Source of the DNA: Hortaea werneckii
Lineage: Eukaryota; Ascomycota; Dothideomycetes; Mycosphaerellales; Teratosphaeriaceae
Length of the DNA: 64,000 nt
Reading direction: 5' to 3'
Assembly: GCA_037044905.1 (NCBI GenBank)
Contig: JBAOKB010000020.1
Span: 1,550,001-1,614,000, forward strand
Every line of letters starts with the position of its first letter. Positions within the stretch are counted from its first letter, which is position 1. Positions 1-12,565 of the stretch are shown in pieces. The notes under the pieces were generated by a model. It searched no databases. It was not told the origin of the DNA and saw only the letters and a program-made list of their open reading frames with translations. Made by a program: the position numbers and the translations under genes.

Positions 1-1095
1 CTTTTCGGCCCACTGCGCTTCGGCCTCTCGTTGGTCGAATAGCACGTCGCTCTCGATTTTCTGCAATTTCTGCTGCAATTTCTTCTGCCCGCTGCTCATG
101 TTCGGCTGCACAGGCGTTCTGCCCTTGGTTGGGCCTTTCTTCTTTCCGGAACTCTCTTCGATGGCTGGATTCAGCTCGTAAAGCTTTGCGCGCGTTCGCA
201 GATAGACAGCTAGAAGCTCATCAGGCTCCACATCGCTGTCAACATCGCTGACGTCCAAGTCATTCTCTTCTGTAGGAACTATCGTGCTGGCACCATTAGT
301 CGATGACGACTCTTGTTTCTTCGACACAAACTCGGACCCGTTCGACTTGGTAGGCTCCTCTTCCGTAACGAGCTCCTCGACCACGGCCTTGGGCTTCTGG
401 TAATCATAATCGTGAAGCTCGCCTGGAGCGCAGTGTATCGACATCCAGTCTAAAGCGCTCGACAGTCCCCACGCAAGTCCGGTATTATCTTGCGTCGGAG
501 GGTTTGCAACAACATGCCCCAGGACGTCATTCACACGAGAGGATGGGATTTCGAGTTCAAGAAGACAGTTGCGGAGGATCCACACTTTTGAAAGCAGATC
601 GTCGCCTACCGGGATGTGTGATTTTCTACTGCCAGTCGACTCTGACTGTTGCTCTGCAAGTGCATGGTCAAGGATCTGCTGCATTAATTCATCTGGCAAC
701 CAATCTTTGACAGACAAGAAGTCGGCCTGTCCACGCAGCACACGCTTATCCGTCTCGAGACGGCTAGCCTGACGTGCCGATTCTTTGCGAACTTTTGCTG
801 CATTTTGCTCCACAAATTGTTGAAGGTCCGAGGCTTCCAGCTGGGCCTCGAGTTCTTCGGGGCTTAATTCGTGAAGCTCACGCTGCTTCTCAGTCTTCTG
901 TTCGTCTGCCCGGTTGTTCTGTGAGGCCACTGAAGGGGGAGCAGTTGTGTCCGGCGTTGCTGCGCCAGAAGCATTGGCCTCGTCTGTGCTGGGATCAGAA
1001 ACAGGCTTGTTCGCTTTTGGTAGCGATGTAGTGGCGAAACCCCTCGCGGGATTGGCGGTAGGCTTCGTCTTTTTCTTCTTGTTCCCGCCTGCCAT
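1..1095 (-). CDS. DEAH-box RNA helicase, DHX29/Ucp12 type (N-terminal part, runs off the left edge)
   Basis: The ATG is at 1095 and the frame stays open to base 1, so only the first 365 residues are visible; helicase motifs lie beyond the window. The start reads MAGGNKKKKTKPTANPARGF, a lysine-rich opening followed by NPARGFATTS that I associate with fungal DHX29/DHX57-like helicases. Residues about 85-115 (KQRELHELSPEELEAQL) are charged and helical. Around residue 215 is a segment with ALDWMSIHCAPGELHDYDY, which resembles the conserved ALDWLCLHCPEDELP element of the DHX29 N-terminal region. An acidic patch (DLDVSDVDSDVEPDELL) and a second Lys/Gln-rich helix follow. Family knowledge: DHX29 proteins remodel 40S-bound mRNA structure during translation initiation. 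The assignment rests on N-terminal similarity only. It shares a 243-bp divergent promoter with GCN1. Confidence 0.75.
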   Translation of the reverse strand, partial: MAGGNKKKKTKPTANPARGFATTSLPKANKPVSDPSTDEANASGAATPDTTAPPSVASQNNRADEQKTEKQRELHELSPEELEAQLEASDLQQFVEQNAAKVRKESARQASRLETDKRVLRGQADFLSVKDWLPDELMQQILDHALAEQQSESTGSRKSHIPVGDDLLSKVWILRNCLLELEIPSSRVNDVLGHVVANPPTQDNTGLAWGLSSALDWMSIHCAPGELHDYDYQKPKAVVEELVTEEEPTKSNGSEFVSKKQESSSTNGASTIVPTEENDLDVSDVDSDVEPDELLAVYLRTRAKLYELNPAIEESSGKKKGPTKGRTPVQPNMSSGQKKLQQKLQKIESDVLFDQREAEAQWAEK

Positions 1096-1338
1096 GGTGG
1101 CGGATTTGGAGTAGAAAGAGTTGCAGAGTCCAGGCGGTTTGTTGTCTCGCGAGCGAAAACTCGGGCGCGAGTGTTGCGATCATCTCAAAAGTCCAGTGCA
1201 AGGTACCCAGCCAGTGACGCAGCGCGGAACACTTCCGCTGTTCGCTGGAGATTTGCACATGGCGCTCTCCAAGCTGCTGCAGTCGTGAAAGAGACCCTAC
1301 CCACCTCATTCCGCATTTGTAGAATACCTAGGGACGAG
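1096..1338. promoter_or_regulatory. Divergent promoter, RNA helicase / GCN1
   Basis: The 243 bp separate the two start codons of divergently transcribed genes, both linked to translation. No individual site was recognised with confidence. Confidence 0.5.
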
Positions 1339-4300
1339 ATGGCGGAAGCGGCGGTCAATGGGGAGGCCCCGGAGTTCGACATCATAGGACTCCGCCGTGT
1401 CCTCCTGTCCAACTCCACAAAGCGTAGGACCGCGGAGCTGAACAGCTTGCACGGCCGCATATTGGAAGGTAGGTAAGCGTCCACCGCCTCGTCGGGCAAG
1501 ACCATGAGGTCCATTGAGCTTAACGGATCTAACAACCATTATCAGGTGCATCTCATCAAGAGATAGCTGCTATTTCTTTGCTTCTTCTCGATACCTACGC
1601 CCGTTATATCGACACGAGATCTCGCCAGGCAGTGGAGTCATGCATTTCTGCCATTGCTTCAATACCACAGGGTGAAGATACGCTACCAGCCTTCATTCAA
1701 GAGCTAGAAACAGAGTCAAACAAGGTTGCCATCGCACCTGCCAATGCTTTCGTTCTGGTGAGGTGGAGCTCGCTACTCATCCAACATGCCGCAGCAAAGA
1801 AATCGTTATGGGAAGCTTGGAGCTCAAAGCTTTTGGCCACGTTGACCAATTCATTGAACACTTTGATGGCGTCTCAGCCCAAGGAGAGCACCGTATCCAC
1901 AGCTCTGCGGGTGAGTCGACGAGCATTGAGAACCATCGCAAAGTCGGAATTTGGCTCCCAAGCTATCGACGCTGCTATTACGGCTCTCTCGGTCAAGGCT
2001 GCGGCCCCAATACCGAAGAATGCTGTGCTACTGGGAATCGTTGCCGGTGTATGCAAGAGACTCCCCGATATGGTCTCCGTTGTTGAGGCCCGCAAAGCCG
2101 ACTACATCGAATTTTACCGGCGCGAGATGCTTGGTTCGCGAGTGATATTACCTACCTACATTTCGAATGCTCTGCACGACTTCTGGATAGGTTTCATCAC
2201 ATCAGAAGACTTTAAGAAGGATGTCACGCCATCGATTGAGAAATCCTTATTACGTGCACCAGAAGTGGTGCTGAACGACCTAGTGGCGCCGGTTGTCCTA
2301 TCACTGCCGGATGGCATTGATCTTTCAGATGTGCTGGCCAACAACCTCCTCAAATCTATCTTGTCGAACATCAAGTCGACAAACGCTACGATCAGAGACG
2401 GGGCGCTGAGAACCTTTGAGGCTATAGCAAAACGATGCCACGATGAGAAACTCGTGGAGAAGGCCGGTGACGAGATCTTAACGCCGCTGAAGACGAACAA
2501 GGTGTCGTCCGCGGAACAACGGGTAATACACGCGCAGATGCTAGGTGCGCTGGTTGCAAGTAGCGCCCTTGCTGTCAAGATCATGCAAGGCCTCACACCT
2601 GTGGCGACTAAGGAGGCCAACGAGGCTGCCGCATCTGCTGAAATGGCCGTGCTTACACAGAATGTTGCTTTTGCACTCCAGCGCGACATCAAGCTCGAGG
2701 CGAGCGCCACCGACGCCTTCGTCAAAGGTCTAGCCGAGAAAAGGCTGCCCATGAGACGTCTATGGACTCTGCGTTTTGCGGACCTGTACTGGAATCTGGA
2801 CCAGGAAACCTTGCAGAAAGAGAGCAGTGCCTCTTTCATGGACGCTGCCATTGGCAAACTTGTCGACATTTACAATGAGGTCGTCGCCAACCCCCTTCCA
2901 GCGGTGCAAAGCGGTCAAGTACCTGTAGCATGTGCTGTCACCGCCCTTTGTCTCAAAACAATTCCATCTATGAGCAAGCTCAAAAACATCTCCATAGTCG
3001 ATAAGGCTAGCATAGCTGAGCGAGCGCTTGCTTTGGAGCCGAAGCCATCCTTCTTGATCAACCCCCGCGTCTGCACAAAGATGGTTGGGGAGGAAGATCT
3101 TCGATGGTGCTTACGCGCCTTGTCGTCAACTTATCCACAGCTACCCAAGGGCGACGATTCTCGTGCACTGCGTACCGCGTGGGCCCAGGCCATCATGTTC
3201 CTCATCGTTGGTGGCAGCCTGCCACCTAAGGTCAGGAATGAAGCAGTCAATGCTCTGCAAGATCTCTACGTCTCGCACCCGGGTGAAGTTTCCGAGACAA
3301 TTATTGACGGCCTGTGGCAGTGGTGCGAGGATGTGGAGCTTGAGGCGAAGGAGTCTGCAGCAGTGTCATCAAAGACTGGACGTGGTGAGCTCTCCAAGGT
3401 ATTGAAGGCGGTCTGTCTTGCACCGGACAGTATGCCACACGGGGAGAAGGCGGTTGCAAAGGAGGTTGTGGAAAGGCAGCTTTTGAAAATGCTGGTCTTG
3501 TCTCGTCCGCAGCTTATTCCCCGCGCTTCTTGGATCGAGCTTTGCCTCCGCACTGGCACTGACCCAGGCGCTTTGGCATCCGCAGCGCCACAAAACAGTC
3601 TCGCCGAGATTCTTGCCATAACGAACCACACCGTCTGGAGGTCTCTTCCTGCTTTCCAATCTGCTGCTTATGGTGCAGCGGCAGAACTTGCCTTCGTCGC
3701 TCCCGAGACATTGACACCACTCATTGTCTCCCAGATCTCCTTGGACCTTGAGCCAACCCAGCTTGCGGATATTGGCCCCACAGAGGCTGCGATCTACCGC
3801 ACACCAGAAGGTACCGCATTCATTGACGTCCTCTCCAAGCAAAGCCAATCCCAGCCAATCAGTAAGAACACACGTGACTACGACACACTGAAGTGGGAAG
3901 AGGACCTTCGAGCTCAGCTCGCGGCAAAGAAGGGCCAGACGAAAAAGCTCACCCCAGACGAGCAGGCGAAGGTCAAGGCCCAACTTGAGAAGGAGTCGGC
4001 GATACGGAAGCAGGTCGCTGATGTCGATGCTCATTTACGGCGTGGCATTGGCATGATCAGTGCTCTTGCAGTCGGCCCGCCAACAGAGGCAGAGGAGTGG
4101 TTTGGACCGTCGGTCAACCTCCTATTCGAAGTCATACAAGCCGGCGCTGGACTGGTGTTGGGTGATGCTGCATCAATCGGCTACCTTCAGTGCGCAAACA
4201 AGACTTCGACGAGATTGGGCCCCTTACGCCCGTTTGTTGGCGTTGCAACTCTACGCGCAGCAGGAATTACCATGCTCCCCGAAAATCTCCTTGCCGAGCC

Positions 4301-7300
4301 TCTCGGCGACCTCGTGACCCGTCTACTTTACCGCTTGCGTTTCTTGGGCGAGCAAAGACCATTTGAGACGGTCACGCTTAGCTACATTCTGGCGCTGGTC
4401 TTCCTCGTCCTTGAGCAGGGAGGCATTGAGCGTGCTGAAGCCGAGGACGCCGACGAGCAGATTGTGCTCGCGATCGAGGTACTCTCGTTCCACACTGAAG
4501 CCTGCAGCGATACTCGCCTGCCACGTGAGCGCCTGTTCAGCATCCTCATCACCGCCATGCAACGATTTGCGCAGCATTTCAGGCCGTTGAAAGACTGCTT
4601 CACAGACCTCTGCCGATGCGTTGCTCCAAATATGAAGGAAGCAGAGACAGACGCCGTGGTGAAGGGTGCCATAGTTCCCGACCAGTCGGTTCGCGGAGCG
4701 GTGTTGCAAGCCGTAAGTGCCGAGCTAGAGCTAGCCGACCGCGAGTTCTACGAGGAAGTGTGGTTAGCCTGCCATGACGACGTCCCAGAGCATGTCGAGG
4801 TCGCTCAAGAGATCTGGCAAGAGAACGATCTGAAGATCACTCCAGACTCATCGGAGAAGTGTTTGCCCTACCTTCACTCTAAGGACGTTCAGCTCAGACG
4901 TGCCGCCGCGCGCAGCATTGCCGCCTCTCTTGAAGCTAACCCCTCAGAGTTCGAGCGCATACTCAGCCGTTTGCAAGAAACTTACGTTGAACTTGCGAAG
5001 CCAAAGAAGCCCGAGCTCGATCGATATGGCATGCCGATCAAAAAGGACCTGTCTGATCCGTTCGAAGCGCGCCAAGGCATTGCGCTCGCGTTCAAAGAGC
5101 TTGCACGTGTCTTCCCTCAAGACAATCTCGTTCCGTTCCTTAGCTTCCTCATCGAAAGTGGGCCTTTGGCTGATCGGAGCGATGCCGTAAGAGACAGCAT
5201 GGTGGACGCTGCAACGGCAATTGTATCCACGAAAGGTAAGGAGCAGGTTGAGCCATTGATGAAGTTGTGTGAAAGCACGCTTGAGAGCTCCAAAGACAGC
5301 ACACAAACGCAAGATCTTGTCAACGAAGCCGTTGTGATCTTATATGGTGCTCTTGCCCGCCATTTGCCTCATGGCGACAGCCGGGTTCCTGCTGTCGTGG
5401 ATCGTCTGCTATCTACCCTTAGCACTCCGTCAGAGTCGGTTCAGTATGCCGTGGCTCACTGTCTGCCACCGCTTGTAAGGGCTTCTAGCAGCCAAGCAAG
5501 TCAATACATGTCGCGTATGATCAACGAAACGCTGCATGGCAAGAAATACGCCGACAGACGTGGAGCCGCATACGGCCTGGCTGGCATTGTCGCGGGCCGC
5601 GGTATTGCTGCACTGCGCGAAAGCCGACTCATTTCCACTCTCCGGGCGGCAAGTGAGAACAAGAAGGACACCAACGAGCGTCAAGGAGCTTTCCTTGCAT
5701 ACGAGCTCCTCTCCCTCATGCTCGGCCGAATCTTCGAGCCCTATGTCATCCAAGTCGTGCCTCAGCTACTCGCGGGCTTCGGTGATGCTTCTGCAGACGT
5801 CCGAGAGGCCTGTCTGGACGCTGCGAAGACTTGCTTCGCCACGCTCAGCTCTTTTGGCGTTAAGCAGATCTTGCCGACATTGCTAGAGGGTCTTGACGAA
5901 TCTCAATGGCGTAGCAAGAAGGGTGCCAGTGATTCGCTAGGCGCGATGGCTTACCTTGATCCAAATCAGCTTGCTGTGAGCCTTCCAGAAATCATTCCAC
6001 CGCTCACAGATGTCCTCAACGACACCCACAAAGAGGTCAGAGCTTCTGCAAAGCGCAGTCTGCAGCGTTTCGGTGACGTGATCACCAACCCTGAAGTCAA
6101 GAGCCAGGTCGATATCTTGCTCAAGGCCCTGAGCGATCCAACCAAGTTCACGGACGACGCTCTCGACGCGCTCATCAAGGTCAACTTCCTGCACTACCTT
6201 GATGCGCCGTCACTGGCGCTTGTGGTTCGTATTCTGGAGCGTGGTCTCGGCGAGCGGTCTGGTACCAAGCGCAAGGCTGCCCAGATCATTGGCAGCCTGG
6301 CTCATTTGACTGAGCGGAAAGACCTTAGCCAGCATCTACCAATTCTCGTTGCTGGCCTTCGCCTGGCCATCGTTGATCCTGTCCCGACAACGCGAGCTAC
6401 GGCTTCCAAGGCCCTCGGTTCCATGATTGAGAAGCTTGGAGAAGACGCTTTGCCCGACCTTATCCCCAGCCTCATGGCGACTCTCAAGTCAGACAGTGGC
6501 GCTGGCGACCGGCTGGGGTCTGCTCAAGCCCTCTCCGAAGTGCTTGCTGGTTTGGGTACAGGCCGTCTGGAGGAGACCCTGCCAACGATCCTGCAGAACG
6601 TCTCGAGCTCCAAGGCTACCATTCGCGAGGGTTTCATGTCGCTTTTCATCTTCTTGCCAGCATGCTTCGGGCAGAGCTTTGCCAACTACCTCGCCAGAAT
6701 TATCCCACCCATTCTGGCAGGTTTGGCAGACGACATCGAGTCGATTCGCGAGACTGCTCTGCGGGCTGGTCGCTTGCTTGTCAAGAACTTTGCCGCACGG
6801 TCTGTGGACCTGCTGCTGCCGGAGCTCGAGCGCGGTCTGGGCGACGACAGCTACCGCATTCGTCTCAGCTCCGTCGAGCTTGTGGGCGACCTGCTGTTTA
6901 ACTTGACTGGAATCAGTGGCAAGACAGAGGCGGAAGATATGGAAGAGAACGCCACCGAAGCCGGACAGTCTCTGCTGGAGACACTTGGCGAGGAGAAGCG
7001 CAACAGGGTACTCTCAGCGCTGTACATCTGTCGCTGCGATACCTCTGGTCTTGTGCGGACGGCCGCGATCAACGTCTGGAAGGCTCTCGTTTCGTCTCCA
7101 AGAACGCTGCGCGACCTCATCCCTGTGCTCACTCAGCTGCTCATCCGTCGTTTAGCAAGCTCGAACATGGAGCAGAAGGTCATCGCAGGCAATGCTCTCG
7201 GCGAGCTTATCCGCAAAGCCGGCGAAGGCGTGCTCGCTACTCTACTTCCCACGCTCGAAGAAGCTCTCCACTCTGCGACAGACAGCGACGCAAGGCAAGG

Positions 7301-9662
7301 TATCTGTATTGCCATTCGCGAGCTCATCGCTTCTGCTTCACCTGACGCACTCGAAGACTATGAGAAGACTCTCATCTCGATTGTGCGCGCAGCCCTTGTC
7401 GATTCTGATGAGGATGTCAGAGAAGCTTCTGCGGAGGCCTTCGATTCCTTGCAGAAGGTTATCGGAAAGCGTGCCATCGACCAAGTTTTGCCGCACCTGC
7501 TCAGCTTGCTCCGTTCCGAAGACGAGGCCGAGCATGCCTTGGCTGGTCTGCTGACCCTTCTGACGGAGTCCACGAGGTCCAACATCATCCTGCCAAACTT
7601 GCTGCCGAACCTCCTCACGTCACCTATCTCTGCCTTCAATGCTCGCGCTCTTGCTTCGTTGGCGGAAGTGGCTAGCTCGTCTATGACGAGGAGGCTGCCC
7701 AACATTCTTAACGCGATCATGGACAACATCGTTAGTACCAAAGACGAGGCTCAAAAGGCTGAACTCGAAAGCTCGTTTGACACGATTCTTCTGTCCGTTG
7801 ATGAGTATGACGGTCTCAACACTATGATGAGCGCCATGCTAGCGCTAGTCAAACATGACGACCACCGCCGCCGAGCCATAGCGGACATCCATCTCGCTAG
7901 ATTCTTCGAGAAGGCCCAGCTCGACTTCTCGCGATACTACCCTGACCTCATCCGTGTACTGCTCATTGCATTCGATGATAGCGATGCCGAGGTTGTCAAG
8001 GCTGCTTGGACGGCGCTCAACACCCTTACTCAACGTCTGCGGAAGGAGGAAATGGAATCGCTCATATTCTCGACCAAGACGTCGCTGAACCAAGTCGGAG
8101 TAGCAGGGCATCCTCTACCAGGTTTCTCGCTACCGAAGGGCATCAATGCCATCTTGCCGATCTTCCTGCAGGGTCTTATGAACGGTTCTGCAGAACAGAG
8201 GACACAAGCTGCGCTGGCCATCTCCGACCTTATCGACCGTACCGCACCAGAGGGTCTCAAGCCATTCGTCACTCAAATCACTGGACCTCTGATCCGTGTT
8301 GTGTCGGAGCGATCGACGGACCTCAAAGCCGCGATCCTTCTCACCCTCAACAACCTCCTACAGAAGATTCCGGCTTTCCTCAAACCGTTCTTGCCCCAGC
8401 TCCAGCGTACCTTTGCGAAATCCCTCGCGGATCCCACGAGCGAGGTCCTGCGTTCCAGAGCTGCTCGGGCGCTGGGGACCCTGATCACAATGACGCCTCG
8501 TGTGGACCCTCTCGTCGCCGAGCTTGTGACCGGGTCCAAGACCACGGATCCTGGTGTGAAGAATGCCATGCTCAAGGCGTTGTACCAAGTTGTCAGCAAA
8601 GCCGGCGGCAATATGAGCGATGTCTCACGCAATTCTATCCTGGGCTTGATCGACTCTTCTTCCCCAGAGGCTTCGGCGGCAGAGGATGTCAATTCGAACA
8701 TTACCTACGCTCGCCTGTTAGGTGCGTTGATCCACGCGCTTCCGTCCGATGCTGCCGTGGGTCTTCTCAAGAGTCGGGTATTGACCACGCAATTCACCGC
8801 GTCTTCCGTGCTCTCCCTCAACGCCGTTTTGGTGGAGGCGACCGACTCCCTGCTCCTCCCGTCGCAAGGCTCGCTGCGCGAAATCACTCAGAATGTCATC
8901 TGTCAGGGCATTCGCCACCGGGACCCGTTCATCAAGGACAACTGCGTCCTGGCCGCAGGCAAGTACCTCCTTTACGAGCCGTCAACTGGAGGCGAAAGCG
9001 GTCTCGACTCCGCCACCGCAGGCCCTCTCTTCCAGGCCTTGGCCGAAGTCATCCCTCCTGGCGGACCAGTCGACACCCGCCGGCTTGCCTTGGTCGTCAT
9101 CCGCACGATCACGCGCCGCAACCACTCCCTGGTCGCGGGAGACGATGCCTCCAAAGAGGACTCCTCCCACCTCGCCGTCCTTGCGCCCCCCGTCTTCGCC
9201 AGCGTCCGGGATCCTGTCATCCCAGTCAAACTCGCTGCCGAAGCCGCTTTCCTCTCCCTCTTCGACCTCGTGGAGCAGGACAAGACGGTCTTCGACGCCT
9301 TCATGGCCGGACCCGGCGGCAAAGTCTTCGCCAACCCGGCGCAGAAGCGGAGTCTGGTCGAGTATACGAACCGAATCGGTATGCGACTCGCGGCGCAGGC
9401 GCGTGAGAGGAAGGAAGCGGAAGGCGGTGGCAGTGTTGGTGCTTTGGGACTGAGTGCCGATGAGGTCGAGGATGAGAAGGAGGTCATGAGTATTGGGCGA
9501 GTAGAGCTTGAAGGAGGGGAGGGGGAGTTTGAGGATGAGAAAGGAATGGGGATGGTGAGGAGACGGAGAAGAGATATGGTGGAAGAGCATAGAGATGATG
9601 TTGGACATGTGAACGACAAAATGTTAGAGTTCCTTATACCTACACACCCTTCAAGTTTCTGA
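1339..9662 (+). CDS. GCN1: Gcn1, ribosome-associated activator of the Gcn2 eIF2alpha kinase
   Basis: Exons 1339..1468 and 1546..9662 give 2748 aa, close to the 2670-2700 usual for Gcn1. The first exon starts MAEAAVNGEAPEFDI; the donor is GTAGGT at 1469 and the acceptor ATCAG at 1545. The competing GTAAGC donor at 1473 breaks the frame. Almost the whole protein is HEAT-type helical repeats. About residues 1350-1700 form the eEF3-like region (for example KGASDSLGAMA, NDTHKEVRASAKRSL), and the later HEAT block (ARQGICIAIRELI, DSDEDVREASAEAF) is where the Gcn2 RWD domain binds in the family. The C-terminus is acidic then Arg-rich (VRRRRRDMVEEHRDD). Known role: with Gcn20 it sits on colliding or starved ribosomes and passes uncharged tRNA signals to Gcn2. 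The long coding exon contains many out-of-frame open frames, all rejected. Confidence 0.96.
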
Positions 9663-10172
9663 TTTCTTCTTTTTCGCTTCTTTCTTGCTTTCCCTCTCTT
9701 TTTGTCATTCTGTGCGGCAACGTGGTTGATTCCACCCTTGATTATCTGCCATCACTCAAGGTCACGTGCCGGGAGGAATCAGGGTCAATGTTCCGTGGAG
9801 GCCCCCAGCCGCGGAGACGGGACGGAGGCGCAGGGGCCAGGCGATCGTAGAGCAAAGCACTGCAGTTCAGTTCGCGGCTTTAGTTGCATACCTACCTACC
9901 TTACTCGCTACTGTACTTGAGGATCACCTTCACAACATCTCCACTCCTCTCCACTCCATTCCACTCCGCTCCGCTCCGCTCCGGAACGGTCTACCCATTA
10001 AACAGGCGATGATAGCAGCCAAACAACACTGAACATCCACCACCACCACCACCTCCTCCGACAGTACAGGCCTTCCCCGGATTCACCCGCGTAGGTATCC
10101 AGCCAGACAGAGACAGTCAGAAAGCCACGCGCCAGCCCCGATGAAAGCCCAAGTCATCCGGTCACGCCTGCA
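9663..10172. other. Intergenic, GCN1 3' end / carrier promoter
   Basis: This holds the GCN1 3' UTR and the carrier 5' region. It contains short tandem TCCACTCC/CTCCG direct repeats at 9938-9983 and a CTACCTACCTAC-type stretch near 9891. No gene seen. Confidence 0.5.
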
Positions 10173-11361
10173 ATGAGCGCTCGACCACCGCCGCCGCCGC
10201 CTCTATCCGCCTCCGCCTCGACAGATCCACACCGTCCACATCCACACCAACCTCAAACACCGACCTCCACCATGGACACCACCACCCCCTCCCCAACCAC
10301 AGCCCCCCTCCTCGGCTTCCAAGCCTGGGTCTCTCAAGCTGTCGTCGCCTCCTTTATTGCCGGTGGCGTCGCAGGCGCCGTCTCACGGACCGTCGTCTCG
10401 CCCCTCGAACGGCTGAAGATCCTCCTGCAGGTCCAAACTGGCAGTCGGACCGAGTACAAGATGAGTATCAGCAAAGCCCTCGGCAAGATCTGGCGCGAGG
10501 AAGGCTTTAAGGGCATGATGGCTGGCAACGGGACGAACTGTATCCGTATCGTGCCCTACAGTGCTGTGCAATTTGGGAGTTACAACTTCTATAAGAGGGT
10601 ATGTCTTGCCAAGAGTATATAACAAGATATACGGAAAAGGAGGAGTAGTATGGACAACAGCTAATACGGGATTCTGGTACAGTTCTTCGAAGCCTCCCCC
10701 GGCGAACCCCTCTCCCCAGCCCGCCGTCTGCTCTGCGGTGCCACCGCAGGCATCACCTCCGTAACTTTCACCTACCCCCTCGACATAGTCCGGACCCGAT
10801 TATCAATCCAATCCGCCTCCTTCTCGGGCCTGTCCTCCTCCTCCTCCACCACCACCAACCCCTCCACTCCACGTCGCCTCCCCGGCATGTGGGCCACCCT
10901 CCGCCACATGTACGCCACCGAAGGCGGGCTCCCTGCCCTCTACCGCGGCATCATCCCTACCGTCGCCGGCGTGGCCCCCTACGTGGGCCTGAACTTCATG
11001 ATCTACGAATCCGTCCGCCACTCCTTCACCCCGCCCGACCAAACCCAACCCTCCCCCCCTCGGCAAACTCTGCGCCGGCGCCATCTCCGGCGGCGTCGCC
11101 CAGACCTGCACCTACCCGCTCGACGTCCTCCGGCGCCGCTTCCAGATCAACACCATGTCCGGCATGGGATACCAGTACAAGGGCATCTTCGACGCCGTCA
11201 AGGTGATTGTGGGCCAGGAAGGCATTCGAGGGTTGTATAAGGGTATCGCGCCGAATCTGTTGAAGGTTGCCCCCAGTATGGCGAGTAGTTGGTTGAGTTT
11301 TGAGATGACGAGGGATTTCTTGGTCGGGTTGAGGCCTGAGGAGGGGGAGGAGTTGCGGTAG
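10173..11361 (+). CDS. Mitochondrial carrier of the YPR011C (APS/PAPS transporter) type, with an apparent +1 frameshift
   Basis: Exons are 10173..10598 and 10683..11361, with donor GTATGT and acceptor ACAG. Three mitochondrial-carrier repeats are visible: SPLERLKILLQ, YPLDIVRTRLS and YPLDVLRRRFQ, each matching P-x-[DE]-x-x-[KR]. The block GNGTNCIRIVPYSAVQFGSY resembles yeast YPR011C, which moves adenosine 5'-phosphosulfate and PAPS across the inner membrane; a CoA-type carrier is the main alternative. The third repeat lies one frame off. Reading straight through the C7 run at 11053-11059 gives an Arg/Pro-rich tail stopping at 11240. With six Cs the protein would continue into LGKLCAGAISGG and end at 11361. 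There is no plausible intron between the two frames, so this is a sequencing/assembly error or a recent lesion. The first 33 residues are Pro-rich; MDTTTPSP at 10272 is an alternative start. Confidence 0.8.
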
Positions 11362-12128
11362 GGGGGATTTTCTTTGGGTGGGAATTTCTCTTGGGCAAGG
11401 GAAAGGGAGGATGGGGATTTTTTAGGGGATATACATTGCGCAAGAGGTGGGGATTCGGGATTGGAAAGGGAGGAGGGGGTTGTGTGTGCGCTGCAAGGGG
11501 TTCTTGGGAGTTATGAAGGACAAATAAAGGAGAAGGGGTTTATGATTTTCTTTTCTCCCCGCACCGGGCGCGAAATACAGGATATCCAAGGCACTCGAAT
11601 GAATCCAGTCGAAGTTCGTGTGAGAGGATTCCTGCGCTCTCGTGAGGGAAGGGAGCGTGTTCAGGACGAACGCTTGTCCTCAGCATCCCCACCCCATCTC
11701 GGCCTCCGCCCGATTTAGCTAAAAAAGCGGAGCCAAGGATGTAGATGAAAAAAGTGGTGGAGCGAAGCACAAAAAGTGCTAACGAGAACGAGAGGGGCAA
11801 ATCAGGAGAGCGGAGATTTCGGCGCTTCTCCATCAATCTACGACCAGGATTTTGGAAACTTATAGCAGTTGCTCCGTACACTCGACAGGAGGGCGTGAAG
11901 AAGGCTGGAAGAAGTGGGAAAAGTCAAGGAAGTGTCGAAACTAGAGAAATGGGGATACACATAGAACCCCACTCACCGCGAACCTAGGAGTTGTTTTCTG
12001 GTGGGGGGAGGGAAGGAGGTATTTGGTGGGATTTAGGAGGGAGCCAACGAAAAGGAAGAGGAGGGAAAAGAGGAGGAAAGAGCGTCCTAAGGAGGAGGAA
12101 AAAGAAGAACAAGGAGAAGAAAAAGAAG

Positions 12129-12160
<32 letters not shown>

Positions 12161-12565
12161 CTAGAGCAGCTGCCCACGCCCACGCCCACGCCCGCACCCG
12201 CAACCCCCGCCCAACAAACCCCGTCCGAAACACGATCGGATTGTGACTGATATTTAAAAACATTACCGAATGAATATATTAGGGGATTACACATTATGGA
12301 GACTTTTTCCTTTCTTTTCCTTTTTCTCTTTCTCTTCCGGCTAGCCATCCTCTCCAGAAAAAGACATTGCCTGTTCCCTTCACCAAACCCTCCCACTCAC
12401 CCTTTTGCTTCTTCCCCCAGCCGGACCGCGAGACGAAACTCGGGACGGCGAGATCGTCCCGGAGTTGGAATCAACCATCTATCCATCACCCTCATTCCCG
12501 GCCATCGTCCCCCACGCCTCCCCCTCGTCCTCCCCCTCCCCTCCTCATCCTCTTCTCCCTCTCCC
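11362..12565. other. Intergenic, 1.2 kb between convergent genes
   Basis: The + strand is strongly purine-rich (GGGA/GAAG runs), giving long but composition-driven open frames on both strands. It contains a GAA microsatellite at 12123-12158 followed by a CCCACG repeat (12173-12198). No conserved protein seen. Confidence 0.5.
12123..12158 (+). repeat. (GAA)n microsatellite
   Basis: About 12 uninterrupted GAA units in purine-rich intergenic DNA. Confidence 0.9.

Noticed and set aside
1473..1545. GTAAGC donor for GCN1 intron 1
   Set aside because: It matches the consensus better than the chosen GTAGGT at 1469, but leaves the wrong phase for the 1546 acceptor and would stop translation.
2156..2869. 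237-aa open frame on the minus strand inside GCN1
   Set aside because: Antisense shadow of conserved HEAT-repeat coding sequence; Ser/Leu-rich with no motif.
8006..9406. 466-aa open frame in the +1 frame inside GCN1
   Set aside because: It lies wholly inside the conserved GCN1 exon, is rich in Arg, Pro, Ser and His as out-of-frame GC-rich coding DNA usually is, and shows no domain.
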